From NCBI GenBank assembly GCA_963715895.1, contig OY970284.1, positions 744,001-808,000 on the forward strand: a stretch of 64,000 nucleotides of DNA. The letters run 5' to 3'. This DNA is from JADGNZ01 sp963715895 (GTDB lineage Bacteria > Acidobacteriota > Thermoanaerobaculia > Gp7-AA8). The first letter of the stretch is position 1. The number at the start of each line of letters is the position of its first letter. The notes below the pieces were generated by a model, which did no database searches, had not been told where the DNA came from, and saw nothing but the letters and a program-made list of their open reading frames with translations. Of this stretch, positions 46,229 through 54,869 are shown piece after piece. Position numbers and translations under genes: made by a program.

Positions 46229-46508
46229 ATGTGTCATCGAAAGATGACAGCTGCTGGCGTGAAGTTTCACTGGCAGCCAGGATCCGCCCCCTCGTTTTGT
46301 CCACGCAGCAGACAACGCGGTAAGACTTCCGATAAACGATCTCGCGGTACTCCGGCAGCCCGATCTCCGGAACCATCCGGCCTGATTGCGGAACGGCTTC
46401 GAGACGATCGACAGCTTCAAAGACACCCTCCAGCCACGATCGCGCCGCCTCGGGTTTATCTCTGGCGATGTACTTCGGCGCTTCAATTAAGCGCGCTCGA
46501 TTGCGAGA
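46182..46508 (-). pseudogene. ParE-family toxin relic
   Basis: The minus frame reads RARLIEAPKYIARDKPEAAR, then WLEGVFEAVDRLEAVPQSGR, MVPEIGLPEYREIVY and SYRVVCCVDKTRGRILAA. This is the recognisable core of a RelE/ParE toxin. The N-terminal helix between ARLI and KYIARDKP is deleted, there is no start codon in frame upstream, and the C-terminus runs into the 44-bp array before a stop at 46182. No antitoxin gene lies upstream, where uvrA ends 17 bases away. The toxin is not expected to be functional. Confidence 0.6.
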
Positions 46509-46524
46509 GGCGACCAGACGATTC

Positions 46525-49356
46525 TCAACCAGCGAGCCTCTTCCGAAGTTCTGCTTTCGCGTCGCGGTTCGAGACGCCGTGGCCTTCGTCGATCTGCTTC
46601 ATCGACGTACGCACGTCGCTCAGATGTTCAAGTTCTTCGCGAGCCAAATACCGCCCCGTAATACTCCGCTCATTCGCCGCGATCTCCTCCGGCGTCCCCA
46701 CGCCAATCAGCTCGCCCCCTCCATCCCCTCCCTCCGGGCCGAGGTCGATGACGTGGTCGGCGGCTTCGATGAGCTGGATGTTGTGCTCGATGACCAGGAC
46801 CGAGTTGCCGCGGTCGATGAGGTTGCGGAAAGTCTTGATGAGCTGCGCGACATCGGTATGGTGCAGTCCGGTGGTCGGTTCATCGAAGAGGAAGAGGCGT
46901 CCGCTGTCGCTCCTGGTCGACTCGGAGAGGAACGAAGCCAGTTTGAGTCGCTGCGCTTCGCCGCCGGATAGAGACGCGGTCGACTGGCCCAGACGGAGAT
47001 AGCCGAGGCCGACCGAACGGAGGGAGGAGAGCTTCTTCAGGAGGGCCCGCTTGTCGACGAAAAACTTCATGGCCTCGTCGACGGTCATCTTAAGGATGTC
47101 GTTTACGTTCCTGCTCTTGTACGTGACTTTCATGACCTGTTCGTTGAAGCGCTTGCCGCCGCATTTGTCGCAGACGACTTCGACGTCCGCCAGGAACTGC
47201 ATGTCGATGGTCACGGTACCGGCACCTTCACAGACGTCGCACCGTCCGCCGACGGTGTTGAACGAGAACATGCCCGGCGTGACGCCGTTCAGCTTCGCCG
47301 CCGTCGTCTCGGAGAGGATCTTTCGCACCTCATCCCATGCCTTGACGTACGTGGCCGGATTCGAGCGTGTCGACCGGCCGATGGGCGACTGATCGATGAA
47401 CTGCATGTCGTAGATTTTGTCAGTGCCCTCGAGCGCGGCGGCGCCGACGTCGAGTCCCGTGGCCCCGCGGACGTCGCGCTGGTAGCGGTTGTAGAGGCAG
47501 TTGCGGATCAGCGTCGACTTACCGCTGCCGGAAACTCCGGTGACAGCCACGAATTGGCCGAGGGGAATCGTTACATCGATGTTCTTGAGGTTGTGCTCCT
47601 TCGCGCCGCGGATGGTGATGGCGCCAAAGGTGTCGCTGAGCGACGAAGGGCGCTCCACCACAGTTGCCGGAGTTTCAGACCCGCGTGGCGGCCCGACATA
47701 CAACACCGATCCCCCGTACTCCCCGGCGCCCGGACCGAGCTCGATGGTCTGATCGGCGCCGGCGATGATGGTCGGATCGTGCTCGACGACGATGACGGTG
47801 TTCCCGGCGTTGCGCAGGCGCTTGAGGACGGCCAGCAGCCGCTCGCTGTCGCGCGCGTGCAGGCCGACCGTCGGCTCGTCGATGACGTACATCGTCTCGG
47901 TCAGCGAGCTGCCGAGGGCCGCGGCAAGGTTGATCCGCTGCGATTCGCCGCCGGAGAGGGTGCGGGTCTGGCGGTCGAGCGTCAGGTAGGAGAGGCCGAC
48001 CTCATCGAGATACGTCAGGCGATTGACGATCTCGCGCCGGAGATGTCCTGACAGCGCCTCCTCCGACTTGGAGAACGGCAGATACTCCCAGAAGCGCCGC
48101 GCGTCGCGCACGTTCATGGCGAAGAGATCGCCGATGGTCATCCCGCGAAAGGTGACGTAGGACGCCGATGCCTTCAGCCGGGAGCCGTGACACTGCGGGC
48201 ACGGCTCGTAGCTGCGATACTTGGCCAGCTTCACGCGGACGTGGATCTTGTACTTCTTCGTCTCCAGCCACTCGAAGAAGCCTTTGATTCCGTACCACTT
48301 GCTCCGCCCGTTGTAGAGCAGCTCCCACTGCTCGGCGCTCAGCTCTTTGACCGGAACATCGAGCGGCAGCCGGTACTTGGCCGAGGCCCTCCGGAGGTCG
48401 TCGTAGCAGTCTTCGTAACCCGCGGAGTTCCACGGTGCGATCGGCATCTCATCGAGCCGCAAGGCGCGGTTCGGGATGACCTTCTCCATGTCGATACCGA
48501 TGATCCGCCCGTAGCCCTGGCAGTTCGTGCAGGCGCCAAGCGGCGAGTTGAAGGAGAAGAGATGCGGCGTCGGCTCGATGAACTCATTGCCGCACCTGTT
48601 GCATGAGAAGCGGGAGGTGAAGCGGTGGGAAATCCAGTTCCCATCACCACCGTCCTCCAGGATGTTCACATTCCCCTTCGAGACCTCAAACGCCTGCTCG
48701 ATAGCCTCGGTGATCTGTCCCGTGCGCTCCGGATCGACGCGCACGCGATTGATGACGAGCTCCAGCGACGTGAAATCGCTCGTATCGGTCTGGTTGAGAT
48801 CGCGCACCTCGCCGCCGATCCAGGCCCGGTAGTAGCCGGCCTTGACGAGCTGCGTCAGCACTTCGCCGCGGTTTTCCTTCTCGAAGAAAATCGGAGCGAG
48901 AACGACGACCCGTTTCCCCTCCAGCGACTCGGCAATAGCTTTCGTGATCGATTCCGGCGTCTCGCGGCGCACGGTGACCTGGCAATCGGGGCAGATCGTC
49001 TCCCCCGCGTAGGTCATGAAGAGCCGGATGTGGTCGGCCAGCTCCGTAGCGGTCGCGACCGTGGATCGCGCGTTCTTGACCGTGTTTCGCTGCTCGATGG
49101 CGATGGCCGGGAGGATGCCGGTGATCTCGTCGATGTCCGGCCGGTCGATGCGCTCGAGGAACTGCCGCACATACGTCGACATCGATTCGACGAACCGCCG
49201 CTGCCCCTCGGCATAGAGAGTATTGAACGCCAGTGACGACTTCCCGGAACCAGACGGACCCGTCAGTACCGTGAGCTGGCGCTGCGGGATATCGACCGAG
49301 ACGTTCTTGAGATTGTGCGTCCGCGCCCCGCGAATGGAGATCGTGCGTGAGGGCAT
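46525..49356 (-). CDS. uvrA: Excinuclease ABC subunit A
   Basis: A 943-residue protein with two ABC ATPase halves. The first has Walker A GPSGSGKSSL and signature LSGGESQRINLA; the second has GVSGSGKSTL and LSGGEAQRLKLA. Zinc-binding Cys pairs occur in the insertion (CPDCQ; CNRCGNEF with CTNC) and in the second half (CDVCEGAG and CDKCGGKR). UvrA dimers scan DNA for bulky lesions and load UvrB. Length is normal. The last 45 residues after YLAREELEHLSD are a poorly conserved tail adjoining the toxin relic. Confidence 0.97.
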   Translation of the reverse strand: MPSRTISIRGARTHNLKNVSVDIPQRQLTVLTGPSGSGKSSLAFNTLYAEGQRRFVESMSTYVRQFLERIDRPDIDEITGILPAIAIEQRNTVKNARSTVATATELADHIRLFMTYAGETICPDCQVTVRRETPESITKAIAESLEGKRVVVLAPIFFEKENRGEVLTQLVKAGYYRAWIGGEVRDLNQTDTSDFTSLELVINRVRVDPERTGQITEAIEQAFEVSKGNVNILEDGGDGNWISHRFTSRFSCNRCGNEFIEPTPHLFSFNSPLGACTNCQGYGRIIGIDMEKVIPNRALRLDEMPIAPWNSAGYEDCYDDLRRASAKYRLPLDVPVKELSAEQWELLYNGRSKWYGIKGFFEWLETKKYKIHVRVKLAKYRSYEPCPQCHGSRLKASASYVTFRGMTIGDLFAMNVRDARRFWEYLPFSKSEEALSGHLRREIVNRLTYLDEVGLSYLTLDRQTRTLSGGESQRINLAAALGSSLTETMYVIDEPTVGLHARDSERLLAVLKRLRNAGNTVIVVEHDPTIIAGADQTIELGPGAGEYGGSVLYVGPPRGSETPATVVERPSSLSDTFGAITIRGAKEHNLKNIDVTIPLGQFVAVTGVSGSGKSTLIRNCLYNRYQRDVRGATGLDVGAAALEGTDKIYDMQFIDQSPIGRSTRSNPATYVKAWDEVRKILSETTAAKLNGVTPGMFSFNTVGGRCDVCEGAGTVTIDMQFLADVEVVCDKCGGKRFNEQVMKVTYKSRNVNDILKMTVDEAMKFFVDKRALLKKLSSLRSVGLGYLRLGQSTASLSGGEAQRLKLASFLSESTRSDSGRLFLFDEPTTGLHHTDVAQLIKTFRNLIDRGNSVLVIEHNIQLIEAADHVIDLGPEGGDGGGELIGVGTPEEIAANERSITGRYLAREELEHLSDVRTSMKQIDEGHGVSNRDAKAELRKRLAG

Positions 49357-49400
49357 GTCGGGGTGAGAACGTTTGAGGGTGGATTGGTGTTCCGTGGGAG

Positions 49401-49431
49401 GCGTAACGCCGCCGGCTCGACGGCGCTACGC
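49401..49431. repeat. GCGTAGCGCCG-type hairpin
   Basis: GCGTAACGCCG (49401-49411) and CGGCGCTACGC (49421-49431) pair with one mismatch. The same stem word forms the terminator at 10524-10552. It lies just past the stop of the VOC gene (minus strand) and has no T-run, so it may be a transcript end or a dispersed repeat. Confidence 0.45.
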
Positions 49432-49443
49432 TGAGTTAGTCGT

Positions 49444-49887
49444 CTACTTCGCTTGAAACAAGCCCATGCGATTGCCTGCGGGATCTTTGAACAACGCGAA
49501 CACGCCGGTTGGGATGGTGATCTTCGGCGTGACGATCTCGCCGCCGGATGCCTTGACCTTCGCCATCGCCGCGTCGAGATCTGTGACGCCGACATAGAGG
49601 ATCTTTTCCGGCGGATCCTGGCGCAGCGTACCGTCGAGCGATGGCGTCTTGATCAGGTTGGCGGCGTCGATGCTCCAGCCGAAGTTGCTCGCGTAGAAGG
49701 CCTTGAGCTTCGCCGCGTCGGGACCGGCGATGTCGAAGAATACGATTGGCGCGCCCGATTGCTGTGCTGTCACGGCTGTCCCCTTATTGGCGCCGAGCGC
49801 CGTCCCAAACCCAAAGAAAACGATAGCGGAAATTGCGACGAACAGATTACGCATGGAGAGGCCGAAGGCGATGACGAAGTTCTTCAT
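49444..49887 (-). CDS. Secreted VOC (glyoxalase/bleomycin-resistance) family protein
   Basis: A 147-residue protein with a signal-like N-terminus (MRNLFVAISAIVFFGFGTAL within residues 12-31) and a single VOC module. The module is paired beta-alpha-beta units with VFFDIAGPDAAKLKAFYASN, then DLDAAMAKVKASGGEIVTPK and FALFKDPAGNRMGLFQ. VOC proteins bind metals or small ligands; the late Glu metal ligand is not evident here. Export of this fold is unusual and suggests a binding role instead of a cytosolic enzyme. The true start could also be the internal Met at residue 12. Confidence 0.7.
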   Translation of the reverse strand: MKNFVIAFGLSMRNLFVAISAIVFFGFGTALGANKGTAVTAQQSGAPIVFFDIAGPDAAKLKAFYASNFGWSIDAANLIKTPSLDGTLRQDPPEKILYVGVTDLDAAMAKVKASGGEIVTPKITIPTGVFALFKDPAGNRMGLFQAK

Positions 49888-49991
49888 TTGAGGTTCCTTT
49901 CACGGTGCAAGGTAAGATCGAACCGTGAACGCGACGGCCTACTTTCGGGTGATTTTCCGGTCAACGAAAGTATGAAATCGGTGGATTCCCT

Positions 49992-50978
49992 TCATATCCT
50001 CACGTTGTGCCTTTGGTAGAAGTTGTAGTCCCCCAGCCTTGCCCGCAGCTTCTGCACGACATCCTCCGGTAGCCAGGCATCGCCGGCGGTGACGTTCGTC
50101 TCGACCTGGTGGATGTTCTTCGCGCCGGGGATGGCGGTAGCGACGGCGTCGTTGGCCAGAACGAAGCGGAGGGCCCCTTCGATCAGGGTGCGGGCCGTGC
50201 CGCCGATGATCGACTTCACTTCGTCGACGCGGTGGAGCGCCTCCTGGAGGCGGCGCGGCGTAAGAAAGTTCTGGCGGATGTCGTCGGCAGGGAAAATCGT
50301 GTCGATCCGGAACTTGCCGGTGAGGAGTCCGGAGGCGAGCGGGACACGGGCGATGATACCGTAGCCCTTTTCCTTCGCCATCGGAAAGAGCTCCTCCGCC
50401 GGAGCCTGGTTGAGGATGTTGTAGAGCACCTGCAGCGTGTTGCCCCATCCTCGCCGCACCACCTCGAGCCCTTCCTCGGGGTTGGAGACTGAAACACCCC
50501 AGAAGCGGATCTTGCCGTTGTCCTGCAGCCGCTCCATGGCGTCCTGAATCTCTTCGCGGCGCAGATCGTCGAGGGTCGGGTTGTGAACCTGGTAGAGGTC
50601 GATGTAATCGCTGCGCAGGCGCTTCAGAGAGCCGTCGACGGCGACGAAGATGTGCTGTTTCGAGAAATCCTTTTTCAACTCGCCGGTCGAGTTGCGGACG
50701 ACGCCGACCTTCGTGGCGATGACGACGTCCTCCCGTTTGCGCGAAAGGACGATACCGAGAAGCGATTCGCTGCGGCCGAAGCCATAACTGTCGGCCGTGT
50801 CGAAGAAGGTGACGCCGAGGTCGCGGGCGCGCCGGATCGCGGCAAGCGATTCCTCATCGGTCGTCCGACCCCATCCCAGTGGCGTCCCCGAGGCCTCGGA
50901 TGGACCGCCAATGGCCCAGCCGCCGAAACCGATGGCGCTGACTTTGATGCCGGTCTTCCCGAGCTCGCGGTACTGCAT
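49992..50978 (-). CDS. Aldo/keto reductase
   Basis: A 328-residue TIM-barrel NADPH oxidoreductase. The family residues are visible in order: YRELGKTGIKVSAIGFGGWA, FDTADSYGFGRSESLLG (Asp and catalytic Tyr), VIATKVGV (Lys) and DLYQVHNPT (His). A late segment (AIPGAKNIHQVETNV) binds the cofactor. The substrate is unknown. It ends the minus-strand run beside the VOC gene and follows the small lipoprotein gene, 15 bases apart. Confidence 0.9.
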   Translation of the reverse strand: MQYRELGKTGIKVSAIGFGGWAIGGPSEASGTPLGWGRTTDEESLAAIRRARDLGVTFFDTADSYGFGRSESLLGIVLSRKREDVVIATKVGVVRNSTGELKKDFSKQHIFVAVDGSLKRLRSDYIDLYQVHNPTLDDLRREEIQDAMERLQDNGKIRFWGVSVSNPEEGLEVVRRGWGNTLQVLYNILNQAPAEELFPMAKEKGYGIIARVPLASGLLTGKFRIDTIFPADDIRQNFLTPRRLQEALHRVDEVKSIIGGTARTLIEGALRFVLANDAVATAIPGAKNIHQVETNVTAGDAWLPEDVVQKLRARLGDYNFYQRHNVRI

Positions 50979-50993
50979 CGCCCCGATTCTAAG

Positions 50994-51455
50994 TCACTGC
51001 TCCGGTTGGAGTGTGACGTTGATGACATGCGGGTCGTGGTCGTACATCGCGCCGGTGACGTGGTCGATGATGAAACCGGCCGCTCCGGCAAGACCGACGA
51101 TCAGCCAGCCGGCAGCCGAGCCGCCGCCGCCGAACTCTGATGCGAAGACGCCTATCGGCAATCCGAGCGAGGGAGCGAAATTCATCCAGTACGGGGCGTT
51201 GAAGCCGCGCTCGATCTCCACGTTCCGCGTCTTCATCCCGCTCTTCTCGATATTGATGTTGCAGCCGTCCGCCTTGCGCGGAATCGTGAGTCGCGCCGGC
51301 GTCGTGCCACTGGCTGAGATATTGCCAGCGCATCGGATCGTGGCGTTGGCGCCGGAAGGATTCGATTCGACGGTGATCACCTCATTACTTCCATGTGTCA
51401 TCGTGGCGCACGAAGAGAATAGGCAGCCGATCAACAGCAGCGCGACGGAACGCAT
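50994..51455 (-). CDS. Small lipoprotein with PEGA-like domain
   Basis: A 153-residue protein with a lipoprotein signal ending LIGCLFSSC, with a lipobox Cys near residue 16. The mature part begins EVITVESNPSGANATIRCAG and SGTTPARLTIPRKADG, the beta pattern of PEGA domains. It ends with a Gly-rich hydrophobic segment (GGGSAAGWLIVGLAGAAGF), which could insert in a membrane. Its likely location is the outer or inner membrane surface. Function unknown. It lies 13 bases beyond the end of serA in the same direction. Confidence 0.75.
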   Translation of the reverse strand: MRSVALLLIGCLFSSCATMTHGSNEVITVESNPSGANATIRCAGNISASGTTPARLTIPRKADGCNINIEKSGMKTRNVEIERGFNAPYWMNFAPSLGLPIGVFASEFGGGGSAAGWLIVGLAGAAGFIIDHVTGAMYDHDPHVINVTLQPEQ

Positions 51456-51468
51456 AGTCGTTTTCCCT

Positions 51469-53043
51469 TTACAGGCGGACCTGTTTTACCTCGACGATGG
51501 CCTGGAAAAAGCGGAGTGCGTTCATGGTATCGGCATCCAGCACGGAGTCGATGGTAACAATCGCCAACGCTTTGCCGCCGCTGGCCTCGCGCGCCAGGTT
51601 GTATTCGGCGATGTTGATCTCACGTTCGCCGAGGATCGTGCCGACCTTGCCGACCACGCCCGGAACGTCCTTGTTGATGATGTAGAGCAGCGTTCCCTCC
51701 GGTTTGAACTCCACGCGGAAGTTGTTGACCGAAACGATGCGCTGATTCTTCTCGCTGAACAGCGTCGCCGAAACACAGGTCTCATCCGTCGCTGACGAGG
51801 CGCGGAACGTGACGAGATTCGTGTAATCGAGCGGCATCGGATGCGTCGTCGCGGCGATGGCGATGCCTCGCTGCTGCGCGACCTGCTCGGCGTTGACGAA
51901 GTTGACCGACTCCGCAAGATGCGTCGTCAGCATCCCTTTCAGCGCTGCCACGGAGATGATCTTCGTCAGATGCTCGTCGATGCCCCATAGCTCCACGGCG
52001 GCGCGCGTGATCGGGCCGCTGATGATCTGGGAGGCGAAGAGGCCGAGCTTTTCCGCCATGTTGATCAGTGGCGCCGCATCAGCGTCGGCAAGACCTTCGA
52101 ACGGCAGGTTGACCGCGGAGACGAAGATCGAGCCGCGCAACGCGTCGATCACCATCTCCGACGTCTGCACGGCCACGCGGTCCTGCGCCTCGATCGTGTT
52201 CGCGCCGATGTGCGGCGAGAGGATGATGTTCTTCGCCATAAGGAGCGGATTACCCTGCGGCGGCTCTTCGACATAGACGTCGATCGCGGCACCGGCGATC
52301 CTGCCGCTGTTGAGAGCATCCGCGAGCGACTGTTCGTCGTAGATCCCTCCGCGGGCGATGTTGAGGACGATCACGCCGTCCTTCATCTTTGCGATCTCCG
52401 CCGCCCCGATCATGCCGCGCGTTTCATCCGTCAGGGGTGTGTGGACGGTGATGACGTCCGCGCGTGCCAGGAGGTCGTCGAGCGAGACACGTTCGACGCC
52501 GGCTTTCTCGAAGACGCTCGGCGGAATGTACGGGTCGTAGGCGATCACGCGCATACCGAAGGCGCGTGCGCGGATCGTGATTCGCGTGCCGATGCGTCCC
52601 AGGCCGATGATGCCGAGGGTCTTGCCATCGAGCTCCGTACCGAGAAACTTCGACCGGTTCCACTCGCCGCGCTTCACGCTCGCATGCGCCTCCGGGATGT
52701 TGCGGCAGAGGGCCAGGAGCATGGCCATGGTGTGTTCGGTGGCCGACATGATGTTGGCCGTCGGCGCGTTGATGACCAGGATGCCGCGCGCCGTGCAGGC
52801 ATCGACGTCGACGTTGTCCAGTCCTACCCCGGCGCGGCCGATGATGCGCAGTCTCGTCCCCGCATTCACCAACTCCTCGGTGACGGCCGTTCCGCTGCGC
52901 GTAATGAGGGCGTCGGATTCGGAGACCGCTTTCAGAAGCTCGGCATCCTTGAGGCCGGGCCGGTAGTCGACATCCATATCGCTCGCCGCGCGGAGAATGG
53001 CCAATCCGGAATCGGCGAGCGTGTCGGTAACGAGGATTTTCAC
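51469..53043 (-). CDS. serA: D-3-phosphoglycerate dehydrogenase
   Basis: A 524-residue protein starting at the GTG at 53041-53043, which overlaps the upstream aminotransferase stop. It has an N-terminal substrate domain (VKILVTDTLADSGLAIL), a NAD-binding Rossmann segment (LGIIGLGRIGTRI), the catalytic His in LSPHIGANT, and an intervening-domain half (GMLTTHLAESVNFVNA). A C-terminal ACT domain (KDVPGVVGKVGTILGEREIN) would bind serine for feedback inhibition. This is the long SerA form. It catalyses the first step of serine synthesis and ends the serB-aminotransferase-serA operon. Confidence 0.96.
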   Translation of the reverse strand: MKILVTDTLADSGLAILRAASDMDVDYRPGLKDAELLKAVSESDALITRSGTAVTEELVNAGTRLRIIGRAGVGLDNVDVDACTARGILVINAPTANIMSATEHTMAMLLALCRNIPEAHASVKRGEWNRSKFLGTELDGKTLGIIGLGRIGTRITIRARAFGMRVIAYDPYIPPSVFEKAGVERVSLDDLLARADVITVHTPLTDETRGMIGAAEIAKMKDGVIVLNIARGGIYDEQSLADALNSGRIAGAAIDVYVEEPPQGNPLLMAKNIILSPHIGANTIEAQDRVAVQTSEMVIDALRGSIFVSAVNLPFEGLADADAAPLINMAEKLGLFASQIISGPITRAAVELWGIDEHLTKIISVAALKGMLTTHLAESVNFVNAEQVAQQRGIAIAATTHPMPLDYTNLVTFRASSATDETCVSATLFSEKNQRIVSVNNFRVEFKPEGTLLYIINKDVPGVVGKVGTILGEREINIAEYNLAREASGGKALAIVTIDSVLDADTMNALRFFQAIVEVKQVRL

Positions 53044-54113
53044 GCGCCTGCGGCCTCTTCCAACGCGTCGAGCATGGCGTTGAGGTCGACGAGCTGGATG
53101 TCTCCCATGTGTCCGATCCGGAACGTGGTCGCTTTCCACTTCCCATAGCCGCCACCCAGTGTGAAGCCGCGTTTCTTCATCTCGGCGCGCAGCTCATCGG
53201 GAGGTCTGTTGGGGACGAGCGCCGAAACCGTCGCCGAGGCATATTCGGGATCGGCGGCGAGCTCCGCGTAGGCGGCCGTGCGGCGAATCGTCGTGTCGCG
53301 CATGGCCTCGTGACGCCGGTAACGCGCCTCCAGCGTCTCGATTTTGATGATGTCGTCGAGCTGTCGTGCCAGGGCGTAGAAATGCGGGATCGACGGCGTG
53401 CTCGGGACGTTTCCCTCGTCCGCGTGTTTCTTGTAATTGAGAAAGTCGAGGTATGTCCCGCGGTACGGCCGCTTCCTGCATCGATCGAGTGCGCGTGCGG
53501 AGACCGCGAAGACGGTGATGCCGGGCGGGAGGGCGATCCCTTTCTGCACGCTGGCGAGACAGACGTCGAGTCCCCATTCATCAAACTTCACGGGGATTCC
53601 GCCGAGAGACGAGACCGCGTCGACAAGCACGAGCGTGTTGGGCGACTCTTCATGCACCACGCGCGCGAGCGTGGCGACGTCATTCGTGACGCCTGTCGAC
53701 GTCTCGTTATGAGTTAGCGTTACCGCGTCGTAGTGTGTACGACGCGACGTCAGATGATCGGCCAGCCTCTCGGGATCGACGGCATTCCCCCAGCCGGCGT
53801 TCAATTGATCGACCTCGAGGCCGAGGGTCTGGCCGATGGCCAGCCAACGCTCGGCAAATGCGCCGCAGGTCGTTACGAGCACGCGCCGCGGCACGCAGTT
53901 CGTCAGGGCCGCCTCGAGGATGCCCGTGCCACTGCAGGCGGCGACGAAGGTGTCCTGAGTCGTTCCAAAGAGCGGCTTGAGATTCGCGGCGACGCGAACA
54001 AAAAGCTCGCCGAACTCCGCCGATCGGTGGGCGATCATCGGCCGGGACATTTCCCGCAGGATTTCGGGGCGAACCCACGTCGGACCAGGGACGAAGAATT
54101 TGGCGGTAGTCAT
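53040..54113 (-). CDS. Class V aminotransferase, likely phosphoserine/serine transaminase
   Basis: A 357-residue PLP enzyme of the alanine-glyoxylate/serine aminotransferase group. The PLP Lys lies in ASVQKGIALPPG. N-terminal landmarks are KFFVPGPTWVRPEILREMSR and HRSAEF; a mid-domain VDAVSSLGGIP holds the cofactor Asp. It sits between serB and serA with four-base overlaps both ways, so it probably performs the middle step, 3-phosphohydroxypyruvate to phosphoserine. This is operon inference, because the sequence family also includes serine-glyoxylate enzymes. Confidence 0.85.
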   Translation of the reverse strand: MTTAKFFVPGPTWVRPEILREMSRPMIAHRSAEFGELFVRVAANLKPLFGTTQDTFVAACSGTGILEAALTNCVPRRVLVTTCGAFAERWLAIGQTLGLEVDQLNAGWGNAVDPERLADHLTSRRTHYDAVTLTHNETSTGVTNDVATLARVVHEESPNTLVLVDAVSSLGGIPVKFDEWGLDVCLASVQKGIALPPGITVFAVSARALDRCRKRPYRGTYLDFLNYKKHADEGNVPSTPSIPHFYALARQLDDIIKIETLEARYRRHEAMRDTTIRRTAAYAELAADPEYASATVSALVPNRPPDELRAEMKKRGFTLGGGYGKWKATTFRIGHMGDIQLVDLNAMLDALEEAAGA

Positions 54114-54739
54114 AGGAGATGGCTCAGAACGTCGGGCAGTCTGGTGATGTAGACGTCCGCATTCTCCTTCACACGCGGGCGGACGACAACGCCGCCGAAA
54201 CCGATAAAGAGGTCGACAGCCGGCCTGGCCTCGAGATCGCTGACTCCATCGCCGACAAAGGCCGCTTTTCCGTGTAAGCGGGCACGGATGTCGCGCACAA
54301 CAAGCTCCTTCCCGCCGGGCCGGGTGAGAAAAGAACGTCGATCGAAGTCTTCATAGCCGCCGACCGCATCAAACGCCAGCGCCACGGCATGCACGTTTCG
54401 GCGCTGAATGCTCAGCTCATCCGCGAGCGGAAGAACGGCCTGTTCGATCCCGGCCGTGACGAGATGGACGACCACGCCACCGTTCCGCAGCGCAACAATG
54501 GTCTCCGTCGCGCCGTCGACGAGCGAGCGGACGTAGATCGACGCAAGTTGGGCAACCTGTTCACGTCCCGGCCGGATCATCTCCAGACGCCTTGCGTATG
54601 CCTGATCGAGCGGGATCTCTCCGTTCATCGCGGCGTTGGTGAGTCTGGCGACTTCGAGGTTGCCGCCGGCAAGCACATCGATCCCCTCGATGGTGACGAG
54701 GGTGGAGTCGACGTCGAAGAAGGCGAAGCGGTAGGTCAT
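54110..54739 (-). CDS. serB: HAD phosphatase, likely phosphoserine phosphatase
   Basis: A 209-residue HAD hydrolase. Motif I is FFDVDSTL with the nucleophile Asp, the helical cap follows at about 15-80, motif II Thr lies in LVTAGIEQA, and motifs III/IV are KEL and FVGDGVSDLEA. The DVDST and GDGVSDLEA style matches phosphoserine phosphatase. Its stop overlaps the aminotransferase start. The start codon directly abuts a word-repeat hairpin at 54740-54865, and no clear ribosome site is visible, which is unusual for the first gene of an operon. Confidence 0.85.
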   Translation of the reverse strand: MTYRFAFFDVDSTLVTIEGIDVLAGGNLEVARLTNAAMNGEIPLDQAYARRLEMIRPGREQVAQLASIYVRSLVDGATETIVALRNGGVVVHLVTAGIEQAVLPLADELSIQRRNVHAVALAFDAVGGYEDFDRRSFLTRPGGKELVVRDIRARLHGKAAFVGDGVSDLEARPAVDLFIGFGGVVVRPRVKENADVYITRLPDVLSHLL

Positions 54740-54865
54740 GGTTGCTGAGTTGCTGGTTGCTGGGTTACTGAGTTGCTGGGTTACTGAGTTGCTGGGTTAC
54801 TGAGTTGCTAGACAGGCTGAGCAGGCAGCAACCAAGCAACCTTGCAACCCAGCAACCCAGCAACC
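54740..54865. repeat. Word-repeat hairpin (GGGTTACTGAGTTGCT) before serB
   Basis: The left arm holds three copies of the 16-bp unit GGGTTACTGAGTTGCT plus flanking GTTGCTG words (54740-54809). The right arm (about 54824-54865) carries the complementary words GCAACC/CCAGCAACC. It fills the whole gap between the phosphoglycolate phosphatase stop and the serB start, both on the minus strand. Confidence 0.7.
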
Positions 54866-54869
54866 ATCC

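Noticed and set aside
45827..47002. A 391-residue plus frame over the 44-bp array and the uvrA 3' end
   Set aside because: It arises because the tandem unit lacks stops in all frames; the second half is antisense to uvrA.
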